This document shows, piece by piece, positions 23,120 through 34,343 of a stretch of DNA of 64,000 bases (positions are counted from its first letter, which is position 1; each line of letters starts with the position of its first letter). Below the pieces are notes generated by a model. The model had not been told where the DNA came from. It did no database searches and saw nothing but the letters and a program-made list of their open reading frames with translations. The position numbers and the translations under genes are program-made. Location of the stretch: positions 1 through 64,000 of the forward strand of contig CALSCO010001386.1 of NCBI GenBank assembly GCA_943704415.1. Reading direction: 5' to 3'. The DNA is from Parvularia atlantis (taxonomy: Eukaryota; Opisthokonta; Rotosphaerida).

Positions 23120-24264
23120 ATGTCGGCCGTCCAACACCTCTCGTCGATCTTTGGCTCGGAGAAGGTGCGCCCGCGCGCAACCCCCCCCCCCCCCCCCCCC
23201 CCCCCCCGCTGCTGACCCGTGCCCGCGCGCGCTCGTGCACCGCGCAGGACAAGGTCAACTGCTCCTTCTACTACAAGATCGGCGCGTGCCGCCACGGCGA
23301 CCGCTGCTCGCGCCAGCACAACCGGCCCCTCTTCAGCCAGACCGTGCTCCTGCACAACCTGTACCAGAACCCGGCGCACATGCCCGACAACACGCTCAAC
23401 GAGGCGCAAATCCAGCAGCACTTTGACGACTTTTACGAGGACGTGTTCACCGAGCTCGCCGTGCGCTACGGCGAGGTCGAGGAGCTGCACGTCTGCGACA
23501 ACGTCGGCGACCACCTCATCGGCAACGTCTACGTGCGCTTCCGCTACGAGGAGGACGCGCAGAAGTGCGTCGACGGCGTCAACAACCGCTTCTACAACGG
23601 TGCGCGCGCGCTGTTTTCTTTGCCGCGCCTGCCTTTGCTGACCAAGACGTCTGCCCGCCGCCAGGCCGCACCATCAGCGCCGAGCTCTCGCCCGTGACCG
23701 ACTTTCGCGAGGCGTGCTGCCGCCAGTTTGAGATGAACGAGTGCACGCGCGGCGGCTTCTGCAACTTTATGCACCTCAAAAACGTCTCCAAGGGCCTCAA
23801 GCGTGACCTGTACCAGTGCGTCCGCGCTTGCGCACGCGCATGGTGCATCCGCCGCTCACCCCCTCGCCGCAGGGCGCAGCGCGAGATGCTCCGCCTCAAC
23901 CCGGACCCGCGCGGCCGCGCTCTGTCCAAGACGCCCGAGGACGCGCGCTCCTACTCGCCCGGCGCGCACGCCCGCGCTCGCGGCGGCGGCGGTGGCGGCC
24001 GCTACGACGCCGGGCCGCCGCGGTACGGGCGCGACCGCTACGACGACCGCGACCGCGGCCGCCCGATGGGTGCGCAGGGTTTGCACGTGCTTGTGAGCGG
24101 GCAACTCATACGCGCGCGCAGACTACCACCGCGACGCCGACCGCGGGCGCGACTACGACCGAGACCGCGGGCGCGCGCGCGACTACGCCCCACCCGCCAC
24201 GATGACCCAGCGCGAGCTCGACGACGGCGCGGCGGCACACGCGGCGCGCGCGCTGCTGGGATAG
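23120..24264 (+). CDS. U2AF1: U2AF small subunit (U2AF35)
   Basis: Splicing factor that recognises the AG of 3' splice sites together with the large subunit. The start is the ATG at 23120 (MSAVQHLSSIFGSEK). The first CCCH zinc finger is NCSFYYKIGACRHGDRC with SRQH. The UHM-type RRM contains VEELHVCDNVGDHLIGNVYV and RFRYEEDAQKCVDGVNNRFY. The second CCCH finger is CCRQFEMNECTRGGFCNFMH. The tail is an RS-like region with RD/DR repeats and Gly. Intron 1 holds a run of 27 C. Since introns here lack pyrimidine tracts, AG recognition by this protein may matter more than usual; that is inference. Confidence 0.96.
23181..23207 (+). repeat. Homopolymer of 27 C in U2AF35 intron 1
   Basis: Twenty-seven consecutive C residues lie between the 5' splice site (gtgcgcccgcgcgcaa) and the branch-like gctgctgac of the first intron. 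It is the longest homopolymer in the window. Length may be affected by sequencing or assembly. Confidence 0.9.
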
Positions 24265-24267
24265 CAC

Positions 24268-24355
24268 ATGCGAATCTGTTACTGTGTGCGAGCTTTGACC
24301 GGCATGCTCGCCTGCTTCTGCTGCGGCGCTCGGGTGCGCCGGCGCGGCGGGGCGC

Positions 24356-24390
<35 letters not shown>

Positions 24391-27300
24391 GAGAAGATTC
24401 CGATCGTCGAGGTGCGTCGGGCGTGTGCCGGCGGCGCGCGCGTGGCGTTGGCACCCGCGGCCGCTCACACTGCCGTCGCGCACGCACACGCGCCGCTCTC
24501 GCCTCGCGCACGTCCGCAGCAGCCGACGGCGACGTCTGCGGCGCTGGCGGCGTCGGCCGTGCCGCCCGTGGCCGTGGTGCTGCACGACGGCGGGTACGTG
24601 CGGGCTGGGCCGCGCCAGGTCGCCCCTCTGTTGTGCTGACGGCGCGCTGACTGGACGGCCAGGGGCAGCGTGCGCGGCAGCACGGCCGAGACGGACGACC
24701 TGACGCGCGGCAAGCGCTTGTTCAACGTCAGCCCGGAGAAGGCGCGCGGCGGCCGCGATGGTGGGGCGACCGTGCTGAACGGCGCGGCGTGCGCAGGGCA
24801 TCCGCTTCCTGCAGAGCAAGGAGCTCGTGGGCACGACGCCGGCCGAGGTCGCCGCGTTCCTACGAGAGAGCCTGTTCCTAGACCGGAGCAAGATTGGCGA
24901 CTACATCAGCAACCCGTGCGCCCGCGCGCGGCGATCGCCGCGGCCGTGTGCGCTGACCAGTGCGGCGCCAGTGGGCCGTTCTATGAGCAGCTGCTGCAGT
25001 GCTTCGTCGACAGCCAGAGCTTCACGAACCTCGAGTTTGACCAGGCGCTGAGGCACGCTCCCGCGCTGACGCACTTGTCGTACTCACGACCTGTGCAGGA
25101 AGCTGCTCGAGGGCTTCCGGCTGCCGGGCGAGGCGCAGAAGATCGACCGGGTGATGGAGAAGTTTGCGCGGACGTACTGCGCGGCCAACCCGGGCGTCTT
25201 TGCATCGACGGGTGCGCACGCCCACGCTGTGCTGGCGCTGGCGCTGACGCTGCCGCGCGCAGACACGGCCTACATCCTCGCATTCTCGCTCATCATGCTC
25301 AACACGGACCTGCACAACCCCAACATCAAGAACCGCATGACCAAGGAGGCCTTCATCAAGAACAACCGCGGCATCAACGGCGGCCAGGACCTTCCCTTTG
25401 AGATGCTCTCGGTGCGGCGGCAGGCGTGTCGCGATCGCGGCGGCTGACCGGAAGCGCGGCAGCACCTGTACGACTCGTTCAAGCGCAAGGAGCTGCAGAT
25501 GGACGAGGGCATGACGTACGAGGACACGTCGTACACGTTCTTCAACCCGGAGCGCGAGGGCACGCTCTGGAAGCTGAGTGCGTCGCGTCCGCGCCCTCGC
25601 CCACCGCGCACGCAAGCACTTACGCGCCCGCGCCAGACTCCAACATGCGCGGGTGGAATCGGCGCTTCTTCGTCGTGACGGGCAACTGCCTGTACTACTT
25701 CAAGAACCAGGAGGTGCGCGCGTGGCCCGGCGTACCGAGCGCTGCCTCAAGCGGGCTGCGCGTGTGCAGGACAAGGACCCGAGCGGCATCATCCCGCTCG
25801 AGGACCTGTCTGTGCGCGAGGTCGACCTGTCGGGCGTGCTCGACTTTGACACATCGCCCAAGTACTGCTTCGAGCTGTACGACGCCAACCGCGAGGGGGT
25901 GCGCGCCCTGTCTATCGCTGCGCGGCGGCTGACGCCGGCTGACGTGTGGCGCCAGAACCCCAAGGCGACGATCAAGGCCGTCAAGCGTGCCGGCGGCACA
26001 CTCTCGCGCGGTGCGTGCGCACGCGGACCCGCTCGTCAGGACGGAGCTTACACGCCGCGCGGTAGCCAACCACACGACGTACATCTTCGCGGCCGACAGC
26101 CCCGAGGAGCGCACCGAGTGGGTCAAGTGCATCCGCACCAACATGGCCCCGCCGCCCATCTTCTCGCTCATGGACAAGCGCCGCAAGCTCATGCAGGTCG
26201 GCGGCAGTGGCGCCGGCGCGGGCGGGTCCAAGGGCGCGTCGGGCTCGTCATCGAGCGTGTCGGGCGCGGGTGAGTACGAGAAGATCGGCACGGGCGGCAA
26301 GGACAGCACGCGCTCGGCGCGCTCGACGCACGGCCAGGCGACGTCGCTCGCGACCATGTTCATGCCGCTCAAGAACCAGACCGAGTCGCAGGCCAACCTC
26401 GTCACCAACGCCGACGCACCCTCGCCCGTCGTCTCGCCGCGCGACTCGTCCGCCCCGTCGTTCTCGGGCATGGTCTTTACGGGCGCGCAGGCGCTCGACG
26501 GCACCGCGGGCAGCTCGCCGCGGAGCATCCCCACCAAGCCCAGCGGCAGCATCAGCCTGCCGGCCGAGGCGTTCCTCTCGCGCTCGTCCAGCGGCAGCTC
26601 GCAGGGCGTCACCGCGCCGCACGGCTCGGTCGAGGCCCCCTCGCCGCCACCCACTCTGCTCGCCACGCCGCCGCGCCGCGCATCGGGCGACAGCACGACG
26701 TCGACACCCGCCGCCGCACCCATGACGCCCGCGGCCGCGGCCGGCGCGACGCCGCTCAACAAGATGCGCGCCAACGTCGGCACGCCGCCCTCGGCCGTGG
26801 CGCCGCGCGTGCGCCAGGGCCACAACCGGTCGGTGTCGGACACGTCGGCGCTGGCGCCAACGCCGGTCAACGGAGCGAGCGGGGCGCAGCTCAAGTTGGC
26901 CGGGCCACCGAGCGGGCCAGCGAGCGGGCCGATGTCGGCCGGGTCAGCGCCGACGGTGCCGCTGCCGTCCCCGCTCGGCAGCAGCGGCGGCCTGGCGACG
27001 CGCTCGGCGTCGACGGATGGGATGCTGCACGAAGCCGGGCTGGGGCCTACGACGCCGCGCGACGCCATGGTCGACTCACACCGGCGGTTCGGCTCGGGCT
27101 CGATGCTGTCGTCGCTGCCGCGCGTGCCGAGCAGCCTGCGGTCGAGCAGCAGCAACACAGACGAGCCGCTGGCAGCCATGGCCGGCGGCAGCGCTTTCGC
27201 CTTTTGTGAGTCGGAGCAGGCCGCGACGACCGGGCCCGGGTCCGACGTGACCAACGAGGTGCTGGCCAACGTGCTCCAGCACGAGTCGTCCGTCGCGATG

Positions 27301-27417
27301 GACACGGGCACGCCGACCGACAGCCCGCCCAAGACACGGCACAGCAAGGACGGCGACGACACCGAGCTGCATGCGTCGCTGCTCGCGAGCCACCCCGCCG
27401 GCGCCGTCGGCAGCTGA
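24268..27417 (+). CDS. Cytohesin-like ArfGEF (Sec7 + PH)
   Basis: Activates Arf GTPases on membranes. Two in-frame ATGs are possible, 24268 and 24304 ([14 protein letters not shown]); the second gives a Cys-rich, possibly palmitoylated start and leaves room for a leader after the U2AF35 stop at 24264. A run of ten Asp follows. The Sec7 domain reads [51 protein letters not shown] (with the catalytic Glu finger), [20 protein letters not shown] and [13 protein letters not shown]. The PH domain reads [46 protein letters not shown] and [14 protein letters not shown], as in cytohesin. A tail of about 450 residues is Ser/Gly/Pro/Ala-rich and disordered. Two introns inside the Sec7 region are GC-AG. 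Confidence 0.93.
24358..24387 (+). repeat. (GAC)10 coding poly-Asp
   Basis: Ten GAC codons in a row near the start of the cytohesin-like gene encode ten Asp residues, followed by Glu-Glu. It is a pure trinucleotide run and so likely length-variable. Confidence 0.9.
24742..24796 (+). other. GC-AG intron in cytohesin gene
   Basis: The exon ending in SPEK joins [11 protein letters not shown], the conserved start of Sec7, only if the intron begins GCGCGC after AAG and ends GTGCGCAG. No GT donor gives the required phase here. The intron is 55 nt with a TGCTGAAC branch-like site. Confidence 0.7.
25053..25098 (+). other. GC-AG intron in Sec7 domain
   Basis: Joining QALR to [13 protein letters not shown], a junction fixed by conservation of Sec7 domains, requires an intron that starts GCACGC after AG and ends CTGTGCAG. 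It is 46 nt long and contains GCTGAC. Confidence 0.75.
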
Positions 27418-27495
27418 AATACGCGGTTTTGTCTTTTCGTGTGCAGTACAGGATTGGCGCGGCAGCAGTCGTAGCAGAACACAACAACGTTAGGT

Positions 27496-29293
27496 TTAGA
27501 GCATGGCCATCTCGGCCCAGAAGCGGTCCATCCGCGCCTTGGCCCGCGCCTGCTCCGTGTCGGCGAGGGCGGCCGAGGCCGCGGCGTAGGCGGTGCTGGC
27601 GCTGGTGCTGTTGTGGTCGCGGTGGCAGCGCGCGCGCAGGTCGTGGAAGGCGCGCCAGGGGAACGCGCCGCCGACGGTGTAGGCACGATCGAGCAGCGTG
27701 CCCGCGTCGTCGATGAGCTGACCCTCGTGCAGCAGCGCCGTCTGGGCCTTGAGCAGTTCGCACGCGTCCCAGTAGTCGGTCGCGCGCAGCAGCTGCGGCT
27801 CCATCTCGGCCAGGGCGACGAGCGCGATGCGATGGATGAGCTGTCGCGGCCGTGAGCGCCGCGTTCGGCACAGAGCGCAGGCCGCTGCGCACCTCGATGC
27901 CGTCGCATAGCAGCGCGTCCAGCACGCGCGGCACAAAGTGCGTCGGCAGCGAGTTGACAAACAGCGTCGACAGCCAGCGCACAAGGTGCGGGTCAAGCAT
28001 CGACAGGCCCGTGCCCAGGCCCGTCGGCTGCGCGCCCCGGCAGGTCAGGTGAGCGGCAGCGAGCGAGCGAGTATGGCGCACCAACATCGGGTCCGAGGCC
28101 GGGTCGCTCAGCCGGCGCACGTGCGCATGCAGCTGCGGCAGGTGGCGCTCGATCAGCACGCTGGTCGTAAACACCTCGGCAATCAGCCCGTCCAGCCGCC
28201 CGCTGTAGTAGTTCTCGGGCAGGTACACGTCCACGAGCGCGTGCAGTACGAGCACGATCTCGGCGTCGTCCACTTCGGCCAGGCCGTCTCCCGCGGGCGC
28301 GCCTGTGCCCTCCACGCTCGCTATCGGCACGATCGGCCCGTAGCGCTCGACCGCGCACGGGTCCATGCCCATGACGAGCGCCGCGCCAACGTACGAGAGT
28401 GACTGGCAATAGCCCACGGCCGCGTTCCAGTCCGAGTGCGCCAGGAGCACGTTGAGCAGGCGCTTCTGGCCCTCGGGCGCGCCAAAGTACGCGTGCAGGC
28501 ACGTCCGCGGCACGTCCTTCTCGATTTGCTCGCGCCAGATCGACGGCACGTGCGACGCCGCCACGAGCAGCGCGTCGCTGCACTGCGCCAGCGAGACGGG
28601 CTTCGAGCGGTACATGGTCATGGCGTGCCGGGCCAGCAGCAGCCACGTCTGGCGCACGCGCACGCGCGTGCGGGCGAGTGAGCGTGTGGCGCCTGATGTG
28701 AGCCGACTCACGCACCTGGCGCCGCAGCGGGCTCGCGGGCGACTGCAGCAGCTGCTGCAGGTACCGCCCGTCGAACGACGTCGGCTTGCTGAACAGGCTC
28801 GTCTGCTCACCCACGCGCCCGCTGTCGCGCGACCCGTCCATCGAGTTGGACCGCTTCAGGCTCGATGTCGTCTTACTCGCGCTGCGCGCCGCGGGCAGGA
28901 TGGCCGACTTTCTCGTCTCGGCCGGCAGGGCGTGCTCGGACGAGCTGGCGCCGACGGCCAGTCCTGCCGGTGCCGGTGCCGGTGCCGGTGCCGCGCGCGC
29001 GCCGCTAAAGCCGACGCCGACGTACGCCCCAAACTGGCGCCACGTGTACAGCGCGAGCTTGTCGAGGCCGCGGCGGAGCGGCGAGTGGGCGTGCGCGCCG
29101 GGCGGGTCAGCGTCGCTTGCGGCGGTCTCGGCTGAGGCCTGGCTGTCGCTGCGCGTGGCGGTCACGCTGTCGATGCTCTCGTGCGGCGCCTCGACCTCGG
29201 CAGCCGCGCCGAGCGAGTCGCGGAAGGCGAGGGCGATGCGGTTGTCGCGGTCGAGCGCAAAGTGGTCGTCGACGATGCTCAGCGTCTCCTTCG

Positions 29294-29325
<32 letters not shown>

Positions 29326-29760
29326 GGCGGCGGCGGCTGGTCCAGCGACGACGACGACGACGCCAGCCGCCGCCGCGCGCGCCGCTCGTCCACGGCCCAC
29401 TGCCGGAAGCGGCGCGTGACCTGCGCCGCGCCGTAGCGGTCGCGCGCACCGGGCGGCGGCGGTGTGCGGCGCATGTGCCACAGCCGCCACGAGTAGTTCT
29501 CGAGCCGGTGCGCCACGAGCGCGCGCTGCGCCGCGTCCACAGGGCGCGCGGGGAGTGCTGTGAGCGGCGGGGCGAATCCGTCTGGCTCCGCCTCTGCCGC
29601 CTCTGCCTCTGCCGCCGCCGCGGGTGCCGCCTCTGCCGCCGTCGGCGCGTCCGCCCACGGGTCGCTCGACAGCGCCAGCGCCGCCGTCGACGACAGCAGG
29701 CCGCGCGCCGACACGAGCGCCGCCCACGAAGCCAGTTCAGTGACAACAACAGCCGATTCC
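27496..29760 (-). CDS. TBC-domain Rab GTPase-activating protein
   Basis: A long disordered N-terminal half holds ENYSWRLWHM, nine Gln, and Ser/Ala-rich blocks. The TBC domain follows: SIWREQIEKDVPRT (the IxxDxxR arginine finger), KRLLNVLLAHSDWNAAVGYC, QSLSYVGAALVM (the YxQ glutamine finger), DVYLPENYYSGRLDG, then LSMLDPHLVRWLSTLFVNSL and LPTHFVPRVLDALLCDG. Both catalytic fingers are present, so it should stimulate Rab GTP hydrolysis. The 5' end is unresolved: the frame is open up to an acceptor-like AG at 29761 without an ATG. The first in-frame ATG is at 29474, inside the WRLWHM motif, so an upstream exon is likely. It is divergent from CHMP3. Confidence 0.82.
29298..29324 (-). repeat. (CAG)9 coding poly-Gln in TBC gene
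   Basis: Nine pure CAG codons (seen as CTG on the plus strand) follow four Pro codons in the disordered N-terminal half of the TBC protein. Confidence 0.85.
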
Positions 29761-29794
29761 CTGCCACACGCGGCGGCAGTCGCCACGAGTCGCC

Positions 29795-30724
29795 ATGGGC
29801 CTGTTTGGCAAGAGCGTGACGCCGGAAGAGTCGGTGCGTGGCGTGGTGTGGGCGCGCCGGCGGTGCTGGCTGCGCGCCTGTGCGTGCACGTGCGTGCGTG
29901 CGCTGACGACGGGGCTGTACGCGTGCGCGCATCACGTCGACGTGGGCGGCGGCAGATCAAGAAGTGGCGGCAGACGCTGCGCGGCGAGGACCGCCGGCTC
30001 GACAAGCAGATCCGCGACATCCAGGCCGAGCAGGTCAAGGTCAAGACGGCCATCAAGCAGGCGGCCAAGCGCGGCGACCTGACCAACTGCAAGGTGCGTG
30101 CTGACCGCCGCGGTGGGGACGCACCGCGGGGCCTCACCCCCGGGCGGCGCGCGCCGCCAGACGCTCGCGCGCGAGCTCGCGCGGTCCAAGAAGGGCGTGG
30201 ACCGACTGTACGCGGCCAAGGCGACGCTCAACTCGGTCGTGATGCAGCTGCAGAACCAGCTGGCCATGGCCAAGCTCGCCGGCACAATCAAGAAGTCGAC
30301 CGAGATCATGAAGCTCATGTCGCGCCTCGCGCGCCTGCCCGAGCTGCAGCGCGACATGATGGAGCTGCAGCGCGAGATGATGAAGGCACGCGTGCCGCCG
30401 CCGTCCGCGCACTCGCGACGGCGCTTGACCCGCGTCGGCAGGCCGGCGTGATTGAGGAGATGATGGATGACGCCATCAACGCCGACGACGACGAGCTCGA
30501 GGAGGAGACCGACGCCGAGGTCGACCGCGTGCTGTACGAGGTCACGAACGGTGCGCGCCGCGCGTGCGCATCAGCCGGTGGGCTCACGCGCGTCGTGCGC
30601 ACGCGCAAAAGGGCTCATGGGCGCCGCGCCGAGCGTGCCGGTCGGCAAGGGCAAGGAGCCCGACCTGGTCGAGGACGACGGCGAGGCAACCCAGGCACGG
30701 CTGGCCGCGCTCGCGGACGAGTGA
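29795..30724 (+). CDS. CHMP3: CHMP3/Vps24 ESCRT-III subunit
   Basis: ESCRT-III filament subunit for membrane scission in multivesicular bodies and cytokinesis. The start at 29795 gives MGLFGKSVTPEES, the Vps24-type N-terminus. Then come the basic first helices (IKKWRQTLRGEDRRLDKQIR, DIQAEQVKVKTAIKQAAKRG), the core KLYAAKATLNSVVMQLQNQL with AGTIKKSTEIMKLM, ELQREMMKAGVIEEMMDDAI, and the acidic tail EVDRVLYEVTNG and LAALADE. The order matches human CHMP3 throughout. Charge switches from basic to acidic as expected for autoinhibition. The C-terminal MIM-like helix (TQARLAALADE) is present. The stop lies 32 bp from the convergent AAMP stop. Confidence 0.93.
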
Positions 30725-30756
30725 TCGGTGCCTACTGCTGCCGCTGCTGCGATTCG

Positions 30757-32510
30757 TCACTGGTTCAGGTACACACGGGCCACGGGGTCGTCGCCCACGG
30801 CGACGATGCGCGTCCCGCTCCTGCGTTGCGCACGCCGGGGCGTCAGCACGCGCGGCGTCGGCTGCGCGGCGCCAGCCGCACGGCGCACCTGGACAGGGCC
30901 ATGTCGAGCAGCACGTCCTGGTGCCCCGTAAACTTGCGCAGCAGCTGCCCGCTCCGCGCGTCCCACACGCGCACGGCCTTGTCGGCCGAGATGGATGCGA
31001 CGATCGGCTCGGTCGCGAGCCACGTGAGCTTGACCACGCCGTCCTGTGTCGGCGTCGGCACGGCGCACCACTTGCCAGGCAGACGAACGCACGTCGTGCT
31101 GCAGCGTGTGGCGCAGGCGCAGCGTCGACAGATCCCAGATGCACAGCTTGCCGTCCATCCCGCCCGTCGCCGCCAAATGCAACCTGCGCCGGGCGTCAGA
31201 CCGGCAGCCACGCGCTACGGCACACGGCGCACGTCTGCGAAAAGCCAACCGTCTCGACCGAGCCCGTGTGCGCGTCCAGGATGCTGATGATCTGCGTGTC
31301 CTTCAGCGACCCCGGCCACCACCGCAGACCGCGCACCTTGCCCGTGCCGATGTGCGACAGGATTGCGCGGTTGTCCTCGCCGCCCGTGAGCGCGAGCGTG
31401 TTGTCGTAGTTGACCGCCAGCGCGTGCACCGCGCCCTCGTGGAAGCGCCCATCGTCCTCTGCGCCGCACGACGCGCTCAGAACGCCGTGCAAGCGCTCGC
31501 AGTGCGGGCACGTACGCTTCGACAACTTGAACAGGCGCGCGGCCGTCTTTGGGTCCCACGCGATGATCGAGCCGTCGTCGGCCGCGGTCACGACGAGCTT
31601 GCCTGCGCACGCACGCGTAAGCCACCGAGTGTGTGCTTGCGGGTGAGCCGCGTACCGTCGGGCGAGAACGTGCCGCAGCTGACGCCGTCGTTGTGCCGCG
31701 CAAACACGTTCATGAGCGAGCCCTTGGCGCCCCACATCCACGCTGAGCCGTCCTTGGCGCCGGCGAGGACGATGTTGCCGCGAGGGTGCCACACAACCCA
31801 CTGCGCGCGCGATGCCGTCAGCCGAGCCGCCACCACGCGCGCGGCCGCACGCACGTTGACCTCGTCCGGCCCGTCCAGCGTCGCCTGCAGCTGCCCCGTC
31901 GCCGCGTCCCACACCCTGACGGCACCGTCCATCCCGCCCGTCGCCACCAGGCGCCCGTCCGCGCTGAACGCGACCGACGTGACACTGTCGGTGTGCCCCG
32001 CGAGTTCGACCGACGCGCCTGGGTCCGACATGCGCCACAGGTACGCGCGGTCGTCACCGCCGCCCGTCACGACCACGTCCTCGTCGGCCGGGTTGATGTC
32101 GACCGCGTACACCGAGTCTGCGGGTTGGGCTGAGCTAAGCTCGAGCGCGAGCGCGGAGACGTCGTGGTCACGCGCACCCGTGTGGCGGTGGAAGCGCGCG
32201 ACCGAGTCGTCCGGCACCGCGGGCCCCGCTGTGTCGTCGCCCATGCCGTCGTCATCTTTGCCGTCGTCGCCGTCGCCCTGGCCGGCCGGCCCGTCCGCGT
32301 CCATCCCTGCGGCGCGCGTCAGGATCGCGCGGATACGATCGACAGGCAGCCCGCACCGTCGTCGTCGCCTTCATCGTCGTACTCAGCACCGTCGGGCGCC
32401 GTGCCGTCCGCGTCGATCAGCTCCTCGACCTCGTTCACGTCGACGTACTCGGCCGGCGGCACCGCGTCGCCCGCGCGCCCGGCCGCTTCGTCAGCCTCGT
32501 GGCCCTCCAT
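30757..32510 (-). CDS. AAMP: AAMP/Sqt1 WD40 protein
   Basis: An acidic N-terminus (VDVNEVEELIDADG.., DDDGMGDD) is followed by a WD40 propeller: VYAVDINPADEDVVVTGGGD, DRAYLWRMSD, DSVTSVAFSADGRLVATGGM, WVVWHPRGNIVLAGAKDGSA, WMWGAKGS, KLVVTAADDGSIIAWDP, ATGGMDGKLCIWDLSTLRLR, ISADKAVRVWDARSGQLLRK and ending RIVAVGDDPVARVYLNQ. The WHPRGNIVLAGAKDGSxWMW block is specific to AAMP/Sqt1, the dedicated chaperone of ribosomal protein uL16 in yeast. The call is strong; the chaperone role here is inferred from the family. The start codon is 21 bp from that of the divergent PhoD-like gene. Confidence 0.9.
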
Positions 32511-32531
32511 GGCCTTGCTGCGGTCCGCACA

Positions 32532-34218
32532 ATGACAATGTGGCGCGGTGTCATCGTTGTTGTGCTGCTTGTCGCGCGTGCGGCCTGCGCGTCGCCGCGG
32601 CCGGCGCTGCTGCCGCTGCTGCTCGTCGTGGGCGACGTGGGCGAGCGCGGAGCGCGCGTGCTGTACCAGAGCACGACGGGCGAGGCGCTGGCGCTTGAGG
32701 CGGTCGTGCGCGGCGGCGACGACGGCGGCGTAGTCGCGGTCGAGCAGCTCGTCGTGCGGCCCGACGTGCCGCAGGTCGTGCGCATCGGCGGCCTCGCGCC
32801 GTGGACAGCGTACTCGGTCGAGTTCCGCGGCGCGCAGCTCGCCGAGCCTGCGCGCGCCACCTTTCGCACGTTCGGCCCGCCCGGCGCGCCCGGCGAGCGG
32901 CGCCCGCTGCACGTCGTCGCCGTGTCGTGCAACAGATACAACGAGGACGGCGACCTGACGCACTGGCGGCGGCTCGTGGCGAACGAGGGCGCGCGCGACG
33001 GCATGGTACACCTCGGCGACCAGGCGCGCGTTGGCACCCTTCCCCGCGCGCGCCTGCCTGACACCAGGGCGCGCAGATCTACGCCGATGAGCTGACGGCC
33101 GAGGCGGCACGCAACAGCTCGCTCTCCAAGGCGTACCTGCTCGGGCGCCTGCGCGCGATCTACGTCGAGACGTGGGCCACGCCCGAGATGCAGGCTGTGC
33201 TGCGGCACGGCGCGCACTGGATGCTGCTCGACGACCACGACATCACCAACAACCTCGACGCCGAGCTGTACCGCCCGGGCCTTACGGCGCTGCTGGACGC
33301 GGGCCGCCAGGCGTACTACGAGTACCAGCTGGCGCTCGCGGCCGACGTGGGCGACGCCGCGACGGCCGCGCCGCCGGCGTACTTTGCGCGGCGGGTCGGG
33401 CCGCTCGCGTTCTTCTTCCTTGACACGCGCCTGCAGCGCACGTTTGCGCACGAGGACGAGTACCCGCTGCTGGGCGCGCAGCAGTGGACCGATCTGACGG
33501 TGCGACAAGCGCGCGCGCACCTGAGCCCGAGTGAGACACTGAGGTGCGGGCGGGCGCTGCAGACGACGCTGCGAGCGTGGCGCAAGATTCCGGCGATCGA
33601 GCGCGTGGTCGTGTTCTCGAGCGTGCCGCTCATCTTCGGCGGGCCTGCGGCGGCCGAACTCGTGCACCGTGTCGAGCAGGAGCGCCTGCTGACCCACTCG
33701 TCACACGTGCGCGAGACCGAGCACTTGCTCGACACGCTCTCGCCCTTTGGCGAGCGCGTGACGATCGTCGGCGGCGACATCCACATGTTTATGCAGTCGG
33801 AGCTGTGCCGTGCGAGCGACGGCGTCTGCCTGCACCAGGTGCGTGCGGCCCGTTGCGCCGGTCTTGGACTGTAACTCACGCGCCGCCGGCGCAGGTCGCA
33901 ACGAGCGGCATGACGCGCGGCTCGACCGTCGTCGACAGCCTCAAGATCTACCTGTTTGTGGCGCTCTGGTACCATGTCCTGCCGGCAACAGCGGGGCAGT
34001 GGACGGCCGTGCACAGCGACGCGTTCCTGGGCAAGAACTACGCGCGGCTGACGTTTGCCGGCGGCGAGCTCACGGTCACGCCCGTGCTCGACCCGGACAT
34101 GTCGTCGCGGCAGGCGCTGCGACAGTTTGTCTTTGAGATGATCCCGCTGTGGCCGCTGCTGCTGCTGACGGCGCTGTCGGTAGCGAGCACGGGCTACATC
34201 CTGCGCTACGCCATGTAA
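32532..34218 (+). CDS. PhoD-like metallophosphatase, membrane-anchored
   Basis: The start gives MTMWRGVIVVVLLVARAACA, a signal peptide. An Ig-like N-terminal part (VRIGGLAPWTAYSVEFRG) precedes the PhoD phosphatase domain: VVAVSCNRYNEDGD, MVHLGDQIYADEL, MLLDDHDITNN, RVGPLAFFFLDTRLQRTF, VVVFSSVPLIFGG and VTIVGGDIHMFMQSEL. Metal-binding Asp, Asn and His positions in GDQIYAD, DDHDITNN and GGDIH are present. A final hydrophobic helix (PLWPLLLLTALSVASTGYIL) anchors the C-terminus, so the enzyme likely faces the lumen or outside. The metal motif GDQ/IYAD is split by a GC-AG intron (33024-33076). Confidence 0.88.
33024..33076 (+). other. GC-AG intron splitting GDQIYAD
   Basis: The PhoD motif GDQIYADEL is rebuilt only by joining ..GACCAG to ATCTACGCC. 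The removed 53 nt begin GCGCGC and end GCGCGCAG with CCTGAC inside. The conserved motif makes this one of the best-supported non-GT introns in the window. Confidence 0.8.
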
Positions 34219-34300
34219 CAGTTTGCATAGACGCAAAGGCACACCGCCATCGACACAGACGCAGACACAGCGCGGGGCGTGCGACAGACGGTCGGCAAAA

Positions 34301-34306
34301 AATAAA
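34301..34306 (+). promoter_or_regulatory. AATAAA polyadenylation signal
   Basis: AATAAA inside the A-rich stretch gcaaaaaataaaatat lies 83 bp after the PhoD-like stop, in one of the few AT-rich spots of the window. It probably serves that gene. Most other genes show no canonical AATAAA. Confidence 0.5.
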
Positions 34307-34343
34307 ATATCGGCCCACCCACTGGCTGCTGCGCAGGGCACGC

